Part shown: positions 7,627 to 16,613 of the stretch, piece after piece
Layout: each line of letters starts with the position of its first letter
How positions within the stretch are numbered: the stretch's first letter is position 1
DNA from: RYN-111 sp963760125
GTDB lineage: Bacteria > Actinomycetota > Actinomycetes > Mycobacteriales > SCTD01
Direction: 5' to 3'
Assembly (NCBI GenBank): GCA_963760125.1
Contig: CAVXBV010000007.1
Coordinates: 558,001 to 622,000 of the forward strand
Length of the DNA: 64,000 bases
Program-made: the position numbers and the translations under genes
Notes under the pieces: generated by a model
The model's input: only the letters and a program-made list of their open reading frames with translations
Database searches by the model: none
What the model was told of the DNA's origin: nothing

Positions 7627-9132
7627 TCAGCCGGCGGAGACCACCTGGACGACGCGCGCCCGCACCATCGGCCGGGACCACAGCTGCAGGGAGCGTGCCA
7701 AGGAGAGCCCGCACAGCAGGAAGACGGGAAGCGAGACGAGCAGAGGCAGCCACCAGTCGAAGCGGGTGGCCTGCTCGAGGACGAAGCCGACGAGCGCGCT
7801 GGGCATGACCAGGCGCAGCGAGGCGAGCGCCAGGGCGCCGGGTGGGGCGACGGCGTCACGGGGTCCTGTCAGGTCGGCGCGGTGCGGATGACGGACGGAG
7901 GAGGCCAGGCAGCGGGACACGACCACCGCCGTACAGGCCAGACCGCTGACGATGATGCCGACGACCTCGGCGGTCGTGGGGGTGCCGGGACTGCGGAGAG
8001 ACCCGGCCACCGCGGCGATGACGACGGCAGCGAGGACCGTCTCGGTCAGGACGATGAGCTTGGCGCGGAGCAGCAGGCGAGGGTCGTGCGGCAGGCTCGC
8101 CAGGAAGATCGCGCCGGATCCGTCGAGGCAGAAGGCGTTGACGCCGAACAACAGGCCCGCGCCCGCGGCGATCAGACCGGGCAGCACGACCATCGACTCC
8201 CACGGGACCTGAGCACCCGCCGCACCCAGAGCGGGGAGCACCGCAAGGACGAGCCCGCCGCGGCGCAGGGCCGGGGCGCGCCAGACGCTCGCACGGTCCA
8301 TGGCCACCAGGGTGCGGAGCGGACCGTGGCTCGACGGGCGGCGCCGGACGTCGCGCGAGGACCGCTGGGAGCCGCTGTCGCCGGGGCGACGCAACGCCCA
8401 GGCGCAGGTCCGCTCGCCGAGGACGAGGGCGAGGAAGACCAGTCCCACGAGGACCAGGGTGGCGGGCAGCCAGCGCCCGACGTCTCCGAGCGCTCCTGCC
8501 GACACTGCGGCGACGACCTGCCCCGTCGGCGAGCCGTCGAGGACGGCGCGACCGGCACCAGCACGGACGACGAGGACGGCGGCCAGGACGAGGCCAGTGG
8601 CAACCGCTCCGACCACCTGCCGGCCACGTCGCGACTGCCGCAGGCCCACGACCAACCACGCCAACGCCTGGCCGACAGCCGTCAGGGCGCAGACGAAGGC
8701 CAGCGTGGTGAGGGCCGGCAGCAACGCGTTCCCGCCCTGGGCGAGCAGGGAGGTCTCGGCCACGAGCGCCAGGATCTGCAGCACCCACACGAGGTTGACC
8801 GGCGCCAGGACCAGGCCGCCGACGAACAACGTCCGCGGCCGGACCGGGTAGGCGACGAGCTGGCTCGACGGAACGACCTCGTTACCGCCACCCGCAGTGA
8901 GCGGCGCGATAAGGGCGAGCACCCCGAAGCCCAGGAACGTCTCGGGGGCCACCTCGACAGCGGTGGCGATCTGGATCGGGTCGAGCGCCCCGACGCCGCG
9001 GGCGACCGACTGGAGCAACCAACCGAGGGCGAGGAGCACGAGCAGCATGGCGATGCGCGCGCCGTCGCTGCGGATCATGTGCCAGCGCAGGACGAACAGG
9101 GCGCGGGCCTGCACGAGCGAGCCGGTGGTCAC
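7627..9132 (-). CDS. ABC transporter permease (ABC-2-like exporter)
   Basis: A 501-residue protein from GTG 9132. I chose this start because it overlaps the stop of the ATPase gene (GTGA at 9129-9132); the longer open frame upstream is inside that gene. About 12 hydrophobic segments are visible in two halves of six, separated by a charged loop (GERTCAWALRRPGDSGSQRSSRD). No substrate-binding protein is present, so export is more likely than import. The pair with the ATPase resembles actinobacterial exporters of unknown cargo. The gene converges on pimB. Confidence 0.75.
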   Translation of the reverse strand: MTTGSLVQARALFVLRWHMIRSDGARIAMLLVLLALGWLLQSVARGVGALDPIQIATAVEVAPETFLGFGVLALIAPLTAGGGNEVVPSSQLVAYPVRPRTLFVGGLVLAPVNLVWVLQILALVAETSLLAQGGNALLPALTTLAFVCALTAVGQALAWLVVGLRQSRRGRQVVGAVATGLVLAAVLVVRAGAGRAVLDGSPTGQVVAAVSAGALGDVGRWLPATLVLVGLVFLALVLGERTCAWALRRPGDSGSQRSSRDVRRRPSSHGPLRTLVAMDRASVWRAPALRRGGLVLAVLPALGAAGAQVPWESMVVLPGLIAAGAGLLFGVNAFCLDGSGAIFLASLPHDPRLLLRAKLIVLTETVLAAVVIAAVAGSLRSPGTPTTAEVVGIIVSGLACTAVVVSRCLASSVRHPHRADLTGPRDAVAPPGALALASLRLVMPSALVGFVLEQATRFDWWLPLLVSLPVFLLCGLSLARSLQLWSRPMVRARVVQVVSAG

Positions 9133-9833
9133 GTGATGAGGCTGCGGTACCGGTCGCGTCCGGCCTCGCCGGTCAGCTCCGACGCCGGGGCCGCTCCGAC
9201 CACGCGGCCACCGCGCAGCACCACGGCCTCCTCGCACGCCTCGACGGCAAGGTGGAGCAGGTGGGTGGACACGAGGACCGCAGCCCCGGTCGCCCGGACC
9301 TCGTGGACGAGCTCGAGGGTGGCGTCGACGCCGAGCGGGTCGACCCCGTCGAACGGCTCGTCGAGCAGCAGCAGCCGGGGGGAGTGGAAGACGGCCAGGA
9401 CGACCGACAGTCGACGCCCCATGCCGTGAGAGAAGCCGGAGGTGACGCGGTCGGCGGCTGCCGCGAGGTCGAAGCGCTCGAGCAGGTCGCGAGCGCGCGG
9501 TTCCCAGTCGCGCATGCCCCGCAGCCGGGCCGCGAGCTGAAGGTGCTCCCAGGGCGTGGCGCGGGGGATCAGGCCCCCGACATCGGGGCAGTAGCCGACG
9601 GCCGCGCGGACGCCGGCGGGGTCTCGCGAGGCGTCGATGCCGGCGACGAACACCGAGCCGCTGCTCGCGGGCAGCACCCCCGACAGCACGCGCATGGTGG
9701 TCGACTTCCCGGCACCGTTGCGCCCGACGAGGGCGACCGAGGTCCCCGCTCCGACCGAGAGGTCGAAGCCGGAGACCGCGCGCACCTCGCCGAAGTCGAC
9801 GATCAGGTCCTGGGCCAGGAGGACGGGTTCCAC
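9129..9833 (-). CDS. ABC transporter ATP-binding protein
   Basis: A 234-residue ATPase from GTG 9833 behind AAGGAGAC. Walker A is GRNGAGKSTT (residues about 38-47). The Q-loop lies near VGYCPDVGGL, the signature is the degenerate GFSHGMGRRLSV in place of LSGGQ, Walker B is LLLLDEPFDGVD, and the H-loop is in STHLL. The CcmA/DrrA-like layout suits ABC-2 exporters. It is the first gene of a two-gene operon with the permease. Confidence 0.9.
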   Translation of the reverse strand: MEPVLLAQDLIVDFGEVRAVSGFDLSVGAGTSVALVGRNGAGKSTTMRVLSGVLPASSGSVFVAGIDASRDPAGVRAAVGYCPDVGGLIPRATPWEHLQLAARLRGMRDWEPRARDLLERFDLAAAADRVTSGFSHGMGRRLSVVLAVFHSPRLLLLDEPFDGVDPLGVDATLELVHEVRATGAAVLVSTHLLHLAVEACEEAVVLRGGRVVGAAPASELTGEAGRDRYRSLIT

Positions 9834-9871
9834 GGGTCTCCTTCGGCAGGTGGACCCGGTGGGCTGAAGCG

Positions 9872-11668
9872 CTAGTCCGAGCCGCTGTCGGCGTAGAGCG
9901 CGTCGACCGAGCCGGAGAACTCCTTCATCACGACGGAGCGCTTGAGCTTGAGGGACGGCGTGAGCTGTCCACCCTCCTCGGTCCAGTCGACGGGCAGGAT
10001 CGTGAACTTGCGGATGGCTTCGGCCTTGGACACGGCCTTGTTGGCCTCATCGACCGCACCCTGGATCTCCGCGAGCAGGTCCGCGTCGTCCACGAGGTCC
10101 GCGACGGCTCCCGACTTGCTCTTGGCCGTGGCCCACGGAACGATCGCCTCGGCGTCGATGGTGACCAGGCAGGCGATGTAGGGCTGCTGGTCGCCGACCA
10201 CCAGGCACTGGCTGACGAGCGGGTGGGCGCGAAGCCGGTCCTCGAGCACGGCCGGCGCGACGTTCTTGCCGCCTGCCGTCACGATGAGCTCCTTCTTGCG
10301 GCCGGTGATCTTGACGAAACCGGCGTCGTCGATCTCGCCGATGTCCCCGGAGTGGAACCACCCGTCGATCACGGCCTCGGCGGTGGCGGCCTCGTTGTGC
10401 CAGTACCCCTTGAGGACGTGCTCGCCCTTCATGAGGATCTCGCCGTCCTCGGCGATGCGGACCGTGACGCCGGGGGAAGGGCGGCCGACGGTGCCGATCT
10501 TGATGTTGGAGGGCGTGTTCACGGTCCCCGCAGCGGTGGTCTCGGTGAGGCCGTACCCCTCGAGGATGGTGATGCCGATGCCACGGAAGAAGTGGCCCAA
10601 CCGCGCGCCGAGGGGGGCGCCGCCCGAGACGGCCCACGCGACCTTCCCGCCCAGGGCCGCCCGCAGCTTGACGTAGACGAGCTTGTCGAACAGGCCGTGC
10701 TGCAGCTTCAGGGGCAGACCGACGCGGCCGCGCTCCACGGCCTCGGAGTACTGGATCGCGACCTTCTCCGCCTGGTCGAAGATCTTGCCCTTGCCGTCGG
10801 CGTGCGCCTTCTGCTTGGCGCTGTTGTAGACCTTCTCGAACACGCGCGGCACCGACAGGATGAACGTCGGCTGGAACGTGGCGAAGTCAGGCAGCAGGTT
10901 CTTGATGTCGGCGGTGTGGCCCATCCGCGCGCCCGTCTCGACGCAGGCCACCTGGATGAGGCGCGCGAAGACGTGAGCCAGCGGCAGGAACAGCAGCGTC
11001 GACCCCTCCGGGTTGAACAGCTCGGGCAGCACAGCTCCGGCGGAGCGTCCGGTCCCGAGCAGGTTGCCGTGCGTGAGCTCGACGCCCTTCGGGCGACCGG
11101 TGGTGCCGGAGGTGTAGATGACGGTCGCGATCGAGGTGGTCGTCAGCGACGTGCGACGGGCGGTGAGCTCGTCCTCGGCGACGTCCCGGCCGGCCGCGGC
11201 GAGCTCCTCGAGCCCGCCGGCGTCGATCTGCCACGTCGAGGTCAGGTCGGGGAGCTGGTCGCGGACGCCGTCGAGGGTGGCCTGGTGCGCGCTGCTCTCG
11301 ACGACGACGGCGACCGCTCCGGAGTCACCGAGGTTCCACTGGACCTGCTCGGCGGAACTGGTCTCGTAGATCGGGACGGTGACGCAGCCGGCGGTCCAGA
11401 TCGCGTAGTCGACGAGCGTCCACTCGTACCGCGTCTTGCTCATCAGCCCGATGCGGTCCCCGGCGTTGATCCCGGCAGCCACGAAACCCGCGGCGAGCGC
11501 GCGGACCTCCGCCGCGAACTCCTTGGCCGTGACAGGGGCCCACCGACCGTCCACCTTGCGGGTGAACACCACGTCGTCCGGTCCTCGCTCGGCGTGCGCG
11601 AACACCGCGTCGACGAGCGCGGCGTCGTCGGCGATCTCGATGACCTGGGGGGTCGCGTACTCCTGCAC
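9872..11668 (-). CDS. Long-chain fatty acyl-CoA ligase (FadD15-type)
   Basis: A 598-residue AMP-forming ligase. The start is set at GTG 11668, with AGGGAG about 10 nt upstream; the frame continues upstream without support. Motif A3 is YTSGTTGRPKGVELTHGN. The GYGLTETTAAGTVN segment is A5, YWHNEAATAEAVIDGWFHSGDIG is the A7/A8 region, and GRKKELIVTAGGKNVAP is the hinge. The C-terminal catalytic Lys should be in LTPSLKLKRSVV. Together these fit the long-chain acyl-CoA synthetases (FadD15/FAA family) that activate fatty acids with ATP and CoA at the membrane. No fatty-acid genes sit beside it. Confidence 0.9.
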   Translation of the reverse strand: MQEYATPQVIEIADDAALVDAVFAHAERGPDDVVFTRKVDGRWAPVTAKEFAAEVRALAAGFVAAGINAGDRIGLMSKTRYEWTLVDYAIWTAGCVTVPIYETSSAEQVQWNLGDSGAVAVVVESSAHQATLDGVRDQLPDLTSTWQIDAGGLEELAAAGRDVAEDELTARRTSLTTTSIATVIYTSGTTGRPKGVELTHGNLLGTGRSAGAVLPELFNPEGSTLLFLPLAHVFARLIQVACVETGARMGHTADIKNLLPDFATFQPTFILSVPRVFEKVYNSAKQKAHADGKGKIFDQAEKVAIQYSEAVERGRVGLPLKLQHGLFDKLVYVKLRAALGGKVAWAVSGGAPLGARLGHFFRGIGITILEGYGLTETTAAGTVNTPSNIKIGTVGRPSPGVTVRIAEDGEILMKGEHVLKGYWHNEAATAEAVIDGWFHSGDIGEIDDAGFVKITGRKKELIVTAGGKNVAPAVLEDRLRAHPLVSQCLVVGDQQPYIACLVTIDAEAIVPWATAKSKSGAVADLVDDADLLAEIQGAVDEANKAVSKAEAIRKFTILPVDWTEEGGQLTPSLKLKRSVVMKEFSGSVDALYADSGSD

Positions 11669-11806
11669 CTGGGGCTCCCTGCGTTGCTGTCGGACTCTCC
11701 TGCCCAACCTACTCCGCGCGCCGCAACGAGGTGATCGACTTCACAGAACCGGCAACCTTCACGCCTGAGCTTCAAGCCCGAGCCCGCTCCTGCCGACGAG
11801 ACCGGT

Positions 11807-12445
11807 GTGGGACCGGAGCTGACGACGAGCCCCCGCACGCGGACCTGTCCGTCGTGCGGCGCTTCAGGGCGCACAGACGCCGACTGGTGCGGCCAGTGCT
11901 ACGCCGACCTCCGACCGCCCGCACCTCAGCTGGTGACGCCGCAGCCGGCCACCACCGACGGCGGACCGGCGGTGGACGCTCTGCAGGGCCCGCTGCACGA
12001 CCTCATCCCCTCGACGCCGTACTCGCCGGCGGTGCCGCTGGACGCGACGTCCTCGACCCCGGCACCGCACGTCGCCCGCACCACCGCACCGGGCACCGCA
12101 CCGAGCACCGCACCGAGCACCGCACCGAGCACCGCACCGAGCACAGCCGAACCGACCTGGCCGTGTCTGACCTGCACCGCAGCCAACCCGCTCTCGGCGA
12201 GCAGCTGCAGCAACTGCGGCAGTGCCTTCCTGGCCGCGGTGGCCCAGGAGTCGCGGACGACGCTCGTCCTGCCGTTGGTGGGCGACCTCGGCGCGATGTC
12301 CCGCGGCAAGCGGCTGGCGCTCGCCGGTGGGCTGGTCGCCGCGCTCCTGGTCCCGCTCGCCCTGCTGACGCTCCTGCTCACGCAGTCGCCGCCGGACGGG
12401 TCAGGGTCGCCGCCGGAAGTCACGACCGTCACCAGCACGCCCTGA
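11807..12445 (+). CDS. Tail-anchored protein with two zinc ribbons
   Basis: A 212-residue protein with two CxxC...CxxC ribbons: CPSCGASGRTDADWCGQC near residue 15 and CLTCTAANPLSASSCSNC near residue 120. These double zinc ribbons are separated by a Thr/Ala/Pro/Ser linker encoded by 12-bp tandem repeats. Residues about 165-190 form one transmembrane helix (LALAGGLVAALLVPLALLTLLL) with a short outside tail. Topology suggests cytoplasmic ribbons on a single-pass anchor; the function is unknown. GTG 11807 is the first plausible start but has no clear ribosome-binding site. Confidence 0.6.
   Translation: MGPELTTSPRTRTCPSCGASGRTDADWCGQCYADLRPPAPQLVTPQPATTDGGPAVDALQGPLHDLIPSTPYSPAVPLDATSSTPAPHVARTTAPGTAPSTAPSTAPSTAPSTAEPTWPCLTCTAANPLSASSCSNCGSAFLAAVAQESRTTLVLPLVGDLGAMSRGKRLALAGGLVAALLVPLALLTLLLTQSPPDGSGSPPEVTTVTSTP
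12082..12141 (+). repeat. 12-bp tandem repeat (five units)
   Basis: Five consecutive 12-bp units (caccgcaccgag, the first ending in ggg) encode a TAPS-type linker between the two zinc ribbons. Slippage would add or remove four residues. Confidence 0.9.
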
Positions 12446-12456
12446 CGCGCGCTGAC

Positions 12457-12462
12457 TAGGCT
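12457..12462 (+). promoter_or_regulatory. -10 element, leaderless-type
   Basis: TAGGCT lies 7 nt before GTG 12470 of the phosphoesterase gene. No ribosome-binding site is present. Confidence 0.5.
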
Positions 12463-12469
12463 CGCGGTC

Positions 12470-13237
12470 GTGCGGGTCCACGTGGTGAGCGACGTCCACG
12501 GCTCGGTCGAGGCCCTCTCCCGCGCCGCGGAGGGCGCCGACGTCCTGGTCTGCCTGGGCGATCTGGTGCTGTTCCTCGACTACCAGGACCCCGGCGGGGG
12601 CATCTTCGCCGACCTGTTCGGTGCGCAGGCGGCCCAGCAGCTCATCGCCCTGCGCGGCGAGAAGCGCTTCGACGAGGCGCGCGCCTGGTCCGCCGATCTC
12701 TGGGCCGGGCTCGGCGAGGACCGGGCGACGGTGCTGCAGCGCAAGGTGCGCGAGCAGTACGCCGCGTTGTTCGCCGTGCTGCCCGACCGGACCTACCTCA
12801 CCTACGGCAACGTCGACGTCCCCGCGCTGTGGCCAGAGTTCCTGCGCCCGGGTCACACGGTCCTGGACGGGCAGACCGCTGACATCGGCGGCCTCACCTG
12901 GGGCTTCGTCGGCGGGGGCCTGACCACGCCGATGCGCACGCCGTACGAGATCTCCGACGAGGCGTACGCCGAGAAGGTGGCGGCGCTCGGTGCCGTCGAC
13001 GTCCTGGCCTGCCACATCCCGCCCGACATCCCCGAGCTGCTGTACGACGTCGAGGCCCGGCGGTTCGAGCGGGGGAGCAGCGCGACGCTGCAGGCGATCC
13101 GCGACACCCAACCGCGACTGGCGCTGTTCGGGCACGTGCACCAGCCGCTGCAGGGACGGGTCCGGATCGGCCGCACCGAGTGCGTCAACGTCGGGCACTT
13201 CAGGGGCACGGGAACGCCGTACGCTCTGTCGTACTAG
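12470..13237 (+). CDS. Calcineurin-like metallophosphoesterase
   Basis: A 255-residue protein whose N-terminus is directly catalytic. VVSDVHGS (residues 4-11) carries the Asp/His pair, CLGDLV the bridging Asp and YGNVD the conserved Asn. ACHIPPD and LFGHVHQPL supply the later His ligands. These are the ordered motifs of the two-metal calcineurin-type phosphoesterases (YfcE/MPPED-like). Lack of a signal peptide puts it in the cytosol. The likely substrate is a phosphodiester or nucleotide, but the sequence does not say which. A -10 hexamer just ahead of the GTG implies a leaderless mRNA. Confidence 0.85.
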   Translation: MRVHVVSDVHGSVEALSRAAEGADVLVCLGDLVLFLDYQDPGGGIFADLFGAQAAQQLIALRGEKRFDEARAWSADLWAGLGEDRATVLQRKVREQYAALFAVLPDRTYLTYGNVDVPALWPEFLRPGHTVLDGQTADIGGLTWGFVGGGLTTPMRTPYEISDEAYAEKVAALGAVDVLACHIPPDIPELLYDVEARRFERGSSATLQAIRDTQPRLALFGHVHQPLQGRVRIGRTECVNVGHFRGTGTPYALSY

Positions 13238-13276
13238 CGTCACGCGCGTCCGGAGACCCCCGAGCACGAGGTGACC

Positions 13277-13711
13277 ATGGCCGACCAGGCGAGCTCCAGC
13301 ACCACGATCAACGCGTCGGTCGACGCCGTCCTGGCCGTCATCCGCGATGTCGCGTCCTACCCCACGTGGGCCAGCGGCATCACCAAGGTCGTCGTGCACG
13401 AGGACGGCCCCGACGGCCCGCAGAAGGTCACCTTCACCGCGAACCAGAGCGGGTTCAGCGACGAGTACACGCTGGTCTACGACTGGCGGCCGGATGGCGT
13501 GGCGTGGACCTTGGACGCGCCCACCAAGGTGCAGAAGTCGCAGGCCGGCTCCTACGTCCTGTCTGCCGACGGGCCGGGCACCAAGGTGCTCTACACCCTC
13601 AGCGTCGGGATGGTCATCCCGATGATCGGCATGATGAAGCGGCGGATCGAGGGCAAAATCATCGACACCGCCCTGAAAGGCCTGAAGAAGCGGGTGGAGT
13701 CGCTCGGATAG
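13277..13711 (+). CDS. SRPBCC (START-like) protein
   Basis: A 144-residue SRPBCC/polyketide-cyclase-like protein. SSTTINASVDAVLAVIRDVASYPTWASGI is the typical N-terminal strand and helix, and the C-terminal helix is KRRIEGKIIDTALKGLKKRVES. The family folds around a hydrophobic pocket for lipids or aromatics. ATG 13277 has GAGG at proper spacing; GTG 13271 is the alternative. In actinobacteria this gene often precedes the ArsA-like gene, as here, followed by a small CxxC protein and glucokinase. The ligand is unknown. Confidence 0.8.
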   Translation: MADQASSSTTINASVDAVLAVIRDVASYPTWASGITKVVVHEDGPDGPQKVTFTANQSGFSDEYTLVYDWRPDGVAWTLDAPTKVQKSQAGSYVLSADGPGTKVLYTLSVGMVIPMIGMMKRRIEGKIIDTALKGLKKRVESLG

Positions 13712-13720
13712 CCTGCCAGG

Positions 13721-14899
13721 ATGCGGGTCCTGCTGTTCACCGGGAAGGGCGGCGTCGGGAAGACCACGACGGCGGCTGCCACCGCGGTGCTGGCTGCCTC
13801 GCGCGGGGTCAAGACCCTGGTGCTGTCCACGGACCCGGCGCACTCTCTGGCGGACGCGCTGGGGGTCCCGCTGGGGGCTGACCCGACCGAGGTCGCCGAC
13901 GGCCTGGTGGCGCTGCAGGTCGACGCGCAGGGCGCCTTCGAGCGCTCGTGGCGTGAGGTCCAGGACTACCTGCGGGGCGTCCTCGAGCGCGCGGGGGTCG
14001 ACAGCCTCCAGGCCGACGAGCTCACCGTCCTGCCCGGCGCGGAGGAGGTCCTCGCGCTGCTCGAGCTCAAGCGGCACGCCTCCTCCGGCCGCTACGACCT
14101 GGTCGTGGTCGACTGCGCACCCACCGGCGAGACGCTGCGTCTGCTCGCGCTGCCCGAGGCGCTGCGCTGGTACGTCGAGAAGGTGTTCCCCGCTCAGCGG
14201 CGGGTGCTCAAAGCGGTCCGGCCGTTGCTCGCCCGTGTCGCCACCGTCCCGGAGGACGGGGTCTTCGAGGCCGCGCTGCGGCTGCACGCCGACCTGGCCG
14301 ACGTCCGCGAGTTGCTCACCAGCGACCAGACCTCGGTGCGGCTCGTGCTGACCCCTGAGGCGGTCGTCGTCGCCGAGGCGCGCCGGACGCTCACCTCCCT
14401 CGCGCTCTACGGCTACCGGGTCGACGGCGTGGTGGCGAACCGCGTGCTGCCCGTGTCCGACGACCCCTGGGTGCGTGGCTGGGTCGAGGCGCAGGACCGG
14501 CACCTCGAGGCGGTCAGGGCCGACGCGGCGCCGCTCGAGGTCCGCGTCTCGCCGTACGCCGCGAACGAGCCCGTCGGGATCGATGCCCTGCTCGCGCTGG
14601 CTCAGGACCTGTACGGCGAGACGGACCCGCTCGACACCGTCGACACCGCAGACCTGCTGCAGGTCACGCGCGACAGCGACGGCTTCCTGCTGTCCCTGGC
14701 CCTTCCGCTGGCCCGTCTCGAGGACCTCGGCGTCGCCCGCAGCGGTGACGAGCTCGTCCTGACGCTTGCCGGTCACCGCCGCCACCTCGCCCTGCCCAGC
14801 GCGCTGCGGCGCTGCGAGGTCGTCGGTGCGCGCCTCGTCGAAGGGCGGCTCGTCATCCGCTTCCACCCCGACCCCTCCTTGTGGCCCGCCGGTGACTGA
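13721..14899 (+). CDS. ArsA/GET3-family anion-transporting ATPase homologue
   Basis: A 392-residue protein with the deviant Walker A GKGGVGKTT at residues 8-16 and the A-loop STDPAHSLADAL. Switch II is VVDCAPTGETLRLL. A C-terminal strand-rich region follows, including SYAANEPVG-type signature (VSPYAANEPVGIDALLAL). These are the marks of ArsA/GET3 ATPases. No arsenic genes are nearby, and actinobacterial copies in this operon context are usually not arsenite pumps. A targeting-factor or metal-related role is possible but unproven. TAGCCT at 13709-13714 lies 6 nt before the ATG and could give an internal leaderless start. Confidence 0.85.
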   Translation: MRVLLFTGKGGVGKTTTAAATAVLAASRGVKTLVLSTDPAHSLADALGVPLGADPTEVADGLVALQVDAQGAFERSWREVQDYLRGVLERAGVDSLQADELTVLPGAEEVLALLELKRHASSGRYDLVVVDCAPTGETLRLLALPEALRWYVEKVFPAQRRVLKAVRPLLARVATVPEDGVFEAALRLHADLADVRELLTSDQTSVRLVLTPEAVVVAEARRTLTSLALYGYRVDGVVANRVLPVSDDPWVRGWVEAQDRHLEAVRADAAPLEVRVSPYAANEPVGIDALLALAQDLYGETDPLDTVDTADLLQVTRDSDGFLLSLALPLARLEDLGVARSGDELVLTLAGHRRHLALPSALRRCEVVGARLVEGRLVIRFHPDPSLWPAGD

Positions 14900-15191
14900 C
14901 CACGTGGGGTCGCCGACCGAGGAGGCGGCCAAGCTGCTCGCGGCCGCTCAGGAGTGGGCCCGTGGCCGGTTCGACGACGAGCACCTCGCGACGGGCTCTG
15001 CGGAGTGCCAGGTGTGCCCGCTGTGCCAAGGAGTCGCTGCGTTGAGACACGTCCGCCCGGACACCATCGAGCACCTGCTCGATGCCGCGGCCTCCGTCGT
15101 CGCGGCGCTGAAGTCGAGCCTCACGCCGCAGCCACCGGCCCCGCAGCCGCCTGCCGGCAGGGTCCAGCACATCGACGTCCGGGAGGGCTGA
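14892..15191 (+). CDS. Small protein with CQVCPLCQ motif (DUF5304-like)
   Basis: A 99-residue protein from GTG 14892, overlapping the end of the ArsA-like gene. Residues 10-25 are helical, and a CQVCPLC motif near residue 38 gives a possible metal site. The helical stretch RHVRPDTIEHLLDAAASVVAALKSSL follows, and the tail is Pro-rich. It sits between the ATPase and glucokinase with overlaps on both sides, so all three are surely co-translated. I recall similar proteins labelled DUF5304 in actinobacteria; the assignment is from memory and the function unknown. Confidence 0.6.
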   Translation: MTDHVGSPTEEAAKLLAAAQEWARGRFDDEHLATGSAECQVCPLCQGVAALRHVRPDTIEHLLDAAASVVAALKSSLTPQPPAPQPPAGRVQHIDVREG

Positions 15192-16147
15192 TGCCGCTCT
15201 CCATCGGGGTTGACGTGGGAGGGACGAAGGTCGCGGCGGGCGTCGTCGACGACAGGGGGACGATCCTTGCGCGGACCCGCCGACCCACCCCCGGCACGTC
15301 TCCTGCCGACGTCGAACGCACCATCGCCGAGGTCGTGGCCGAGCTCCGCGTCGACCACGACGTCGTCGCCGTGGGCATCGGGGCAGCGGGGTTCATCGAT
15401 GCGGCGCGCTCCACGGTGCTGTTCGCGCCCAACCTCGCCTGGCGCCACGAGCCCCTGCGGGAGGAGGTCGCCCGGCTCGTGGACCTTCCGGTGGTGGTGG
15501 AGAACGACGCGAACGCCATGGCCTGGGGGGAGTACCGCTTCGGGGCGGGTCAAGGGGAGAGCGACCTGGTGTGCGTGACCGTCGGCACCGGCATCGGCGG
15601 CGGCATCGTGCTCGACGGCAGGCTGTACCGCGGCCGCTTCGGCATCGCCGGCGAGGTCGGCCACACCCAGCGGGTCCCGAACGGCCGGCGTTGCGGCTGC
15701 GGCCAGCGCGGCTGTTGGGAGCAGTACTGCTCCGGCAGGGCTCTGCTGCACGAGGCGCGCGAGATCGCGGACGTCCAGAAGCAGTACGGCGCACGACTGC
15801 TCGATCTTGGGGGCGGCCGCCCTGAGGGCATCGAGGCCGAGCACGTCACCCAGGCCGCCCAGGAGGGCGACCCCGCCGCGCTTGCGTGCTTTGCGGAGGT
15901 GGGTCGTGCGCTCGGGGAGGGGCTCGCCGACCTGCTGGCCGTGCTCGATCCCGGAAGGCTGGTCGTCGGCGGCGGCGTCGCCGACGCGGGGGAGCTCCTT
16001 CTCGCCCCCGCCCGGATCGCGTTTGCCGCCCAGGTCACCGGGGGTGCCCACCGCCCCGTCCCCGAGATCGTCCTGGCTCAGCTCGGCAACGACGCGGGGC
16101 TCGTGGGTGCTGCAGATCTCGCTCGCGAGGGAGCAACCGGCGCATAG
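15191..16147 (+). CDS. glkA: ROK-family glucokinase
   Basis: A 318-residue protein from ATG 15191, sharing one base with the previous stop (TGATG). GVDVGGTKVAAGVV is the phosphate-1 motif of ROK kinases, and NDANAMAWGEYRFG holds the catalytic Asp. VGTGIGGGIVLDG is phosphate-2. EVGHTQ followed by CGCGQRGCWEQYCSG is the ROK zinc/CxCGxxGCxE signature. Actinobacterial ROK glucokinases phosphorylate glucose with ATP (in some species polyphosphate) and mediate carbon catabolite repression. No helix-turn-helix domain is present, so it is an enzyme and not a ROK repressor. Confidence 0.93.
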   Translation: MPLSIGVDVGGTKVAAGVVDDRGTILARTRRPTPGTSPADVERTIAEVVAELRVDHDVVAVGIGAAGFIDAARSTVLFAPNLAWRHEPLREEVARLVDLPVVVENDANAMAWGEYRFGAGQGESDLVCVTVGTGIGGGIVLDGRLYRGRFGIAGEVGHTQRVPNGRRCGCGQRGCWEQYCSGRALLHEAREIADVQKQYGARLLDLGGGRPEGIEAEHVTQAAQEGDPAALACFAEVGRALGEGLADLLAVLDPGRLVVGGGVADAGELLLAPARIAFAAQVTGGAHRPVPEIVLAQLGNDAGLVGAADLAREGATGA

Positions 16148-16230
16148 CGGTGCGGATGCCCGCACGTGCGCCGCGGATCTGGTCCTGGATGACCATGGAA
16201 GCCGTGCGCGGGCCCCGGGAGACTTGGATC

Positions 16231-16587
16231 ATGAGCGGATCCCCTGAGCCGACCGTCCTGCCCACCTGCTGCACCCGCGCGATGACGACGATCGTCGTGA
16301 CGCACGCCGACGCCTCCCAGCTGACGTTGCGCACCTGCAGCGCCTGCGGTGACCACGTCTGGGAGCAGGAGGGCGTGGTGCTCGACCGGGCGGCGGTGCT
16401 CGGCATCGTGCGCGAGCGGATCTCAGAGGGCGTCCCGCGTAAGGTGCCCGCTCCGCGCTCCCGTCGGGTGACGCTGCCGCTGCGGGTCGAGCTCGACCCG
16501 CCGGTGGCGGATGTCGGTGCGGTCAGTCGCACGCAGGAGATCCGCGAGATGCTCGCCGGGTTCACCATCCAGGGCAAGCCCCGCTAG
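16231..16587 (+). CDS. Small protein with CC...CxxC zinc-ribbon-like motif
   Basis: A 118-residue protein. ATG 16231 is preferred because gggaga lies about 9-12 nt upstream; longer in-frame starts at 16150, 16156 and 16189 lack one. Two adjacent cysteines (LPTCCTRA) and CSACGD near residue 40 could bind zinc. The middle is an acidic helix (DRAAVLGIVRERISEGVPRK) and the end is basic. It resembles an uncharacterised actinobacterial family; no function is proposed. Confidence 0.5.
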   Translation: MSGSPEPTVLPTCCTRAMTTIVVTHADASQLTLRTCSACGDHVWEQEGVVLDRAAVLGIVRERISEGVPRKVPAPRSRRVTLPLRVELDPPVADVGAVSRTQEIREMLAGFTIQGKPR

Positions 16588-16601
16588 GACGCGGCGCCAC
16601 C

Positions 16602-16607
16602 TAGTCT
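16602..16607 (+). promoter_or_regulatory. -10 element, leaderless-type
   Basis: TAGTCT lies 6 nt before ATG 16614 of the carbamate kinase gene. There is no ribosome-binding site. Confidence 0.5.
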
Positions 16608-16613
16608 CGGCCC

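Noticed and set aside
12082..12141. Short regularly spaced repeats as a possible CRISPR
   Set aside because: The units are contiguous 12-bp tandem repeats in frame inside a coding region, with no spacers and no cas genes nearby.
14948..16165. 405-codon minus-strand frame opposite glucokinase
   Set aside because: It is the antisense shadow of the ROK gene; all kinase motifs lie on the plus strand.
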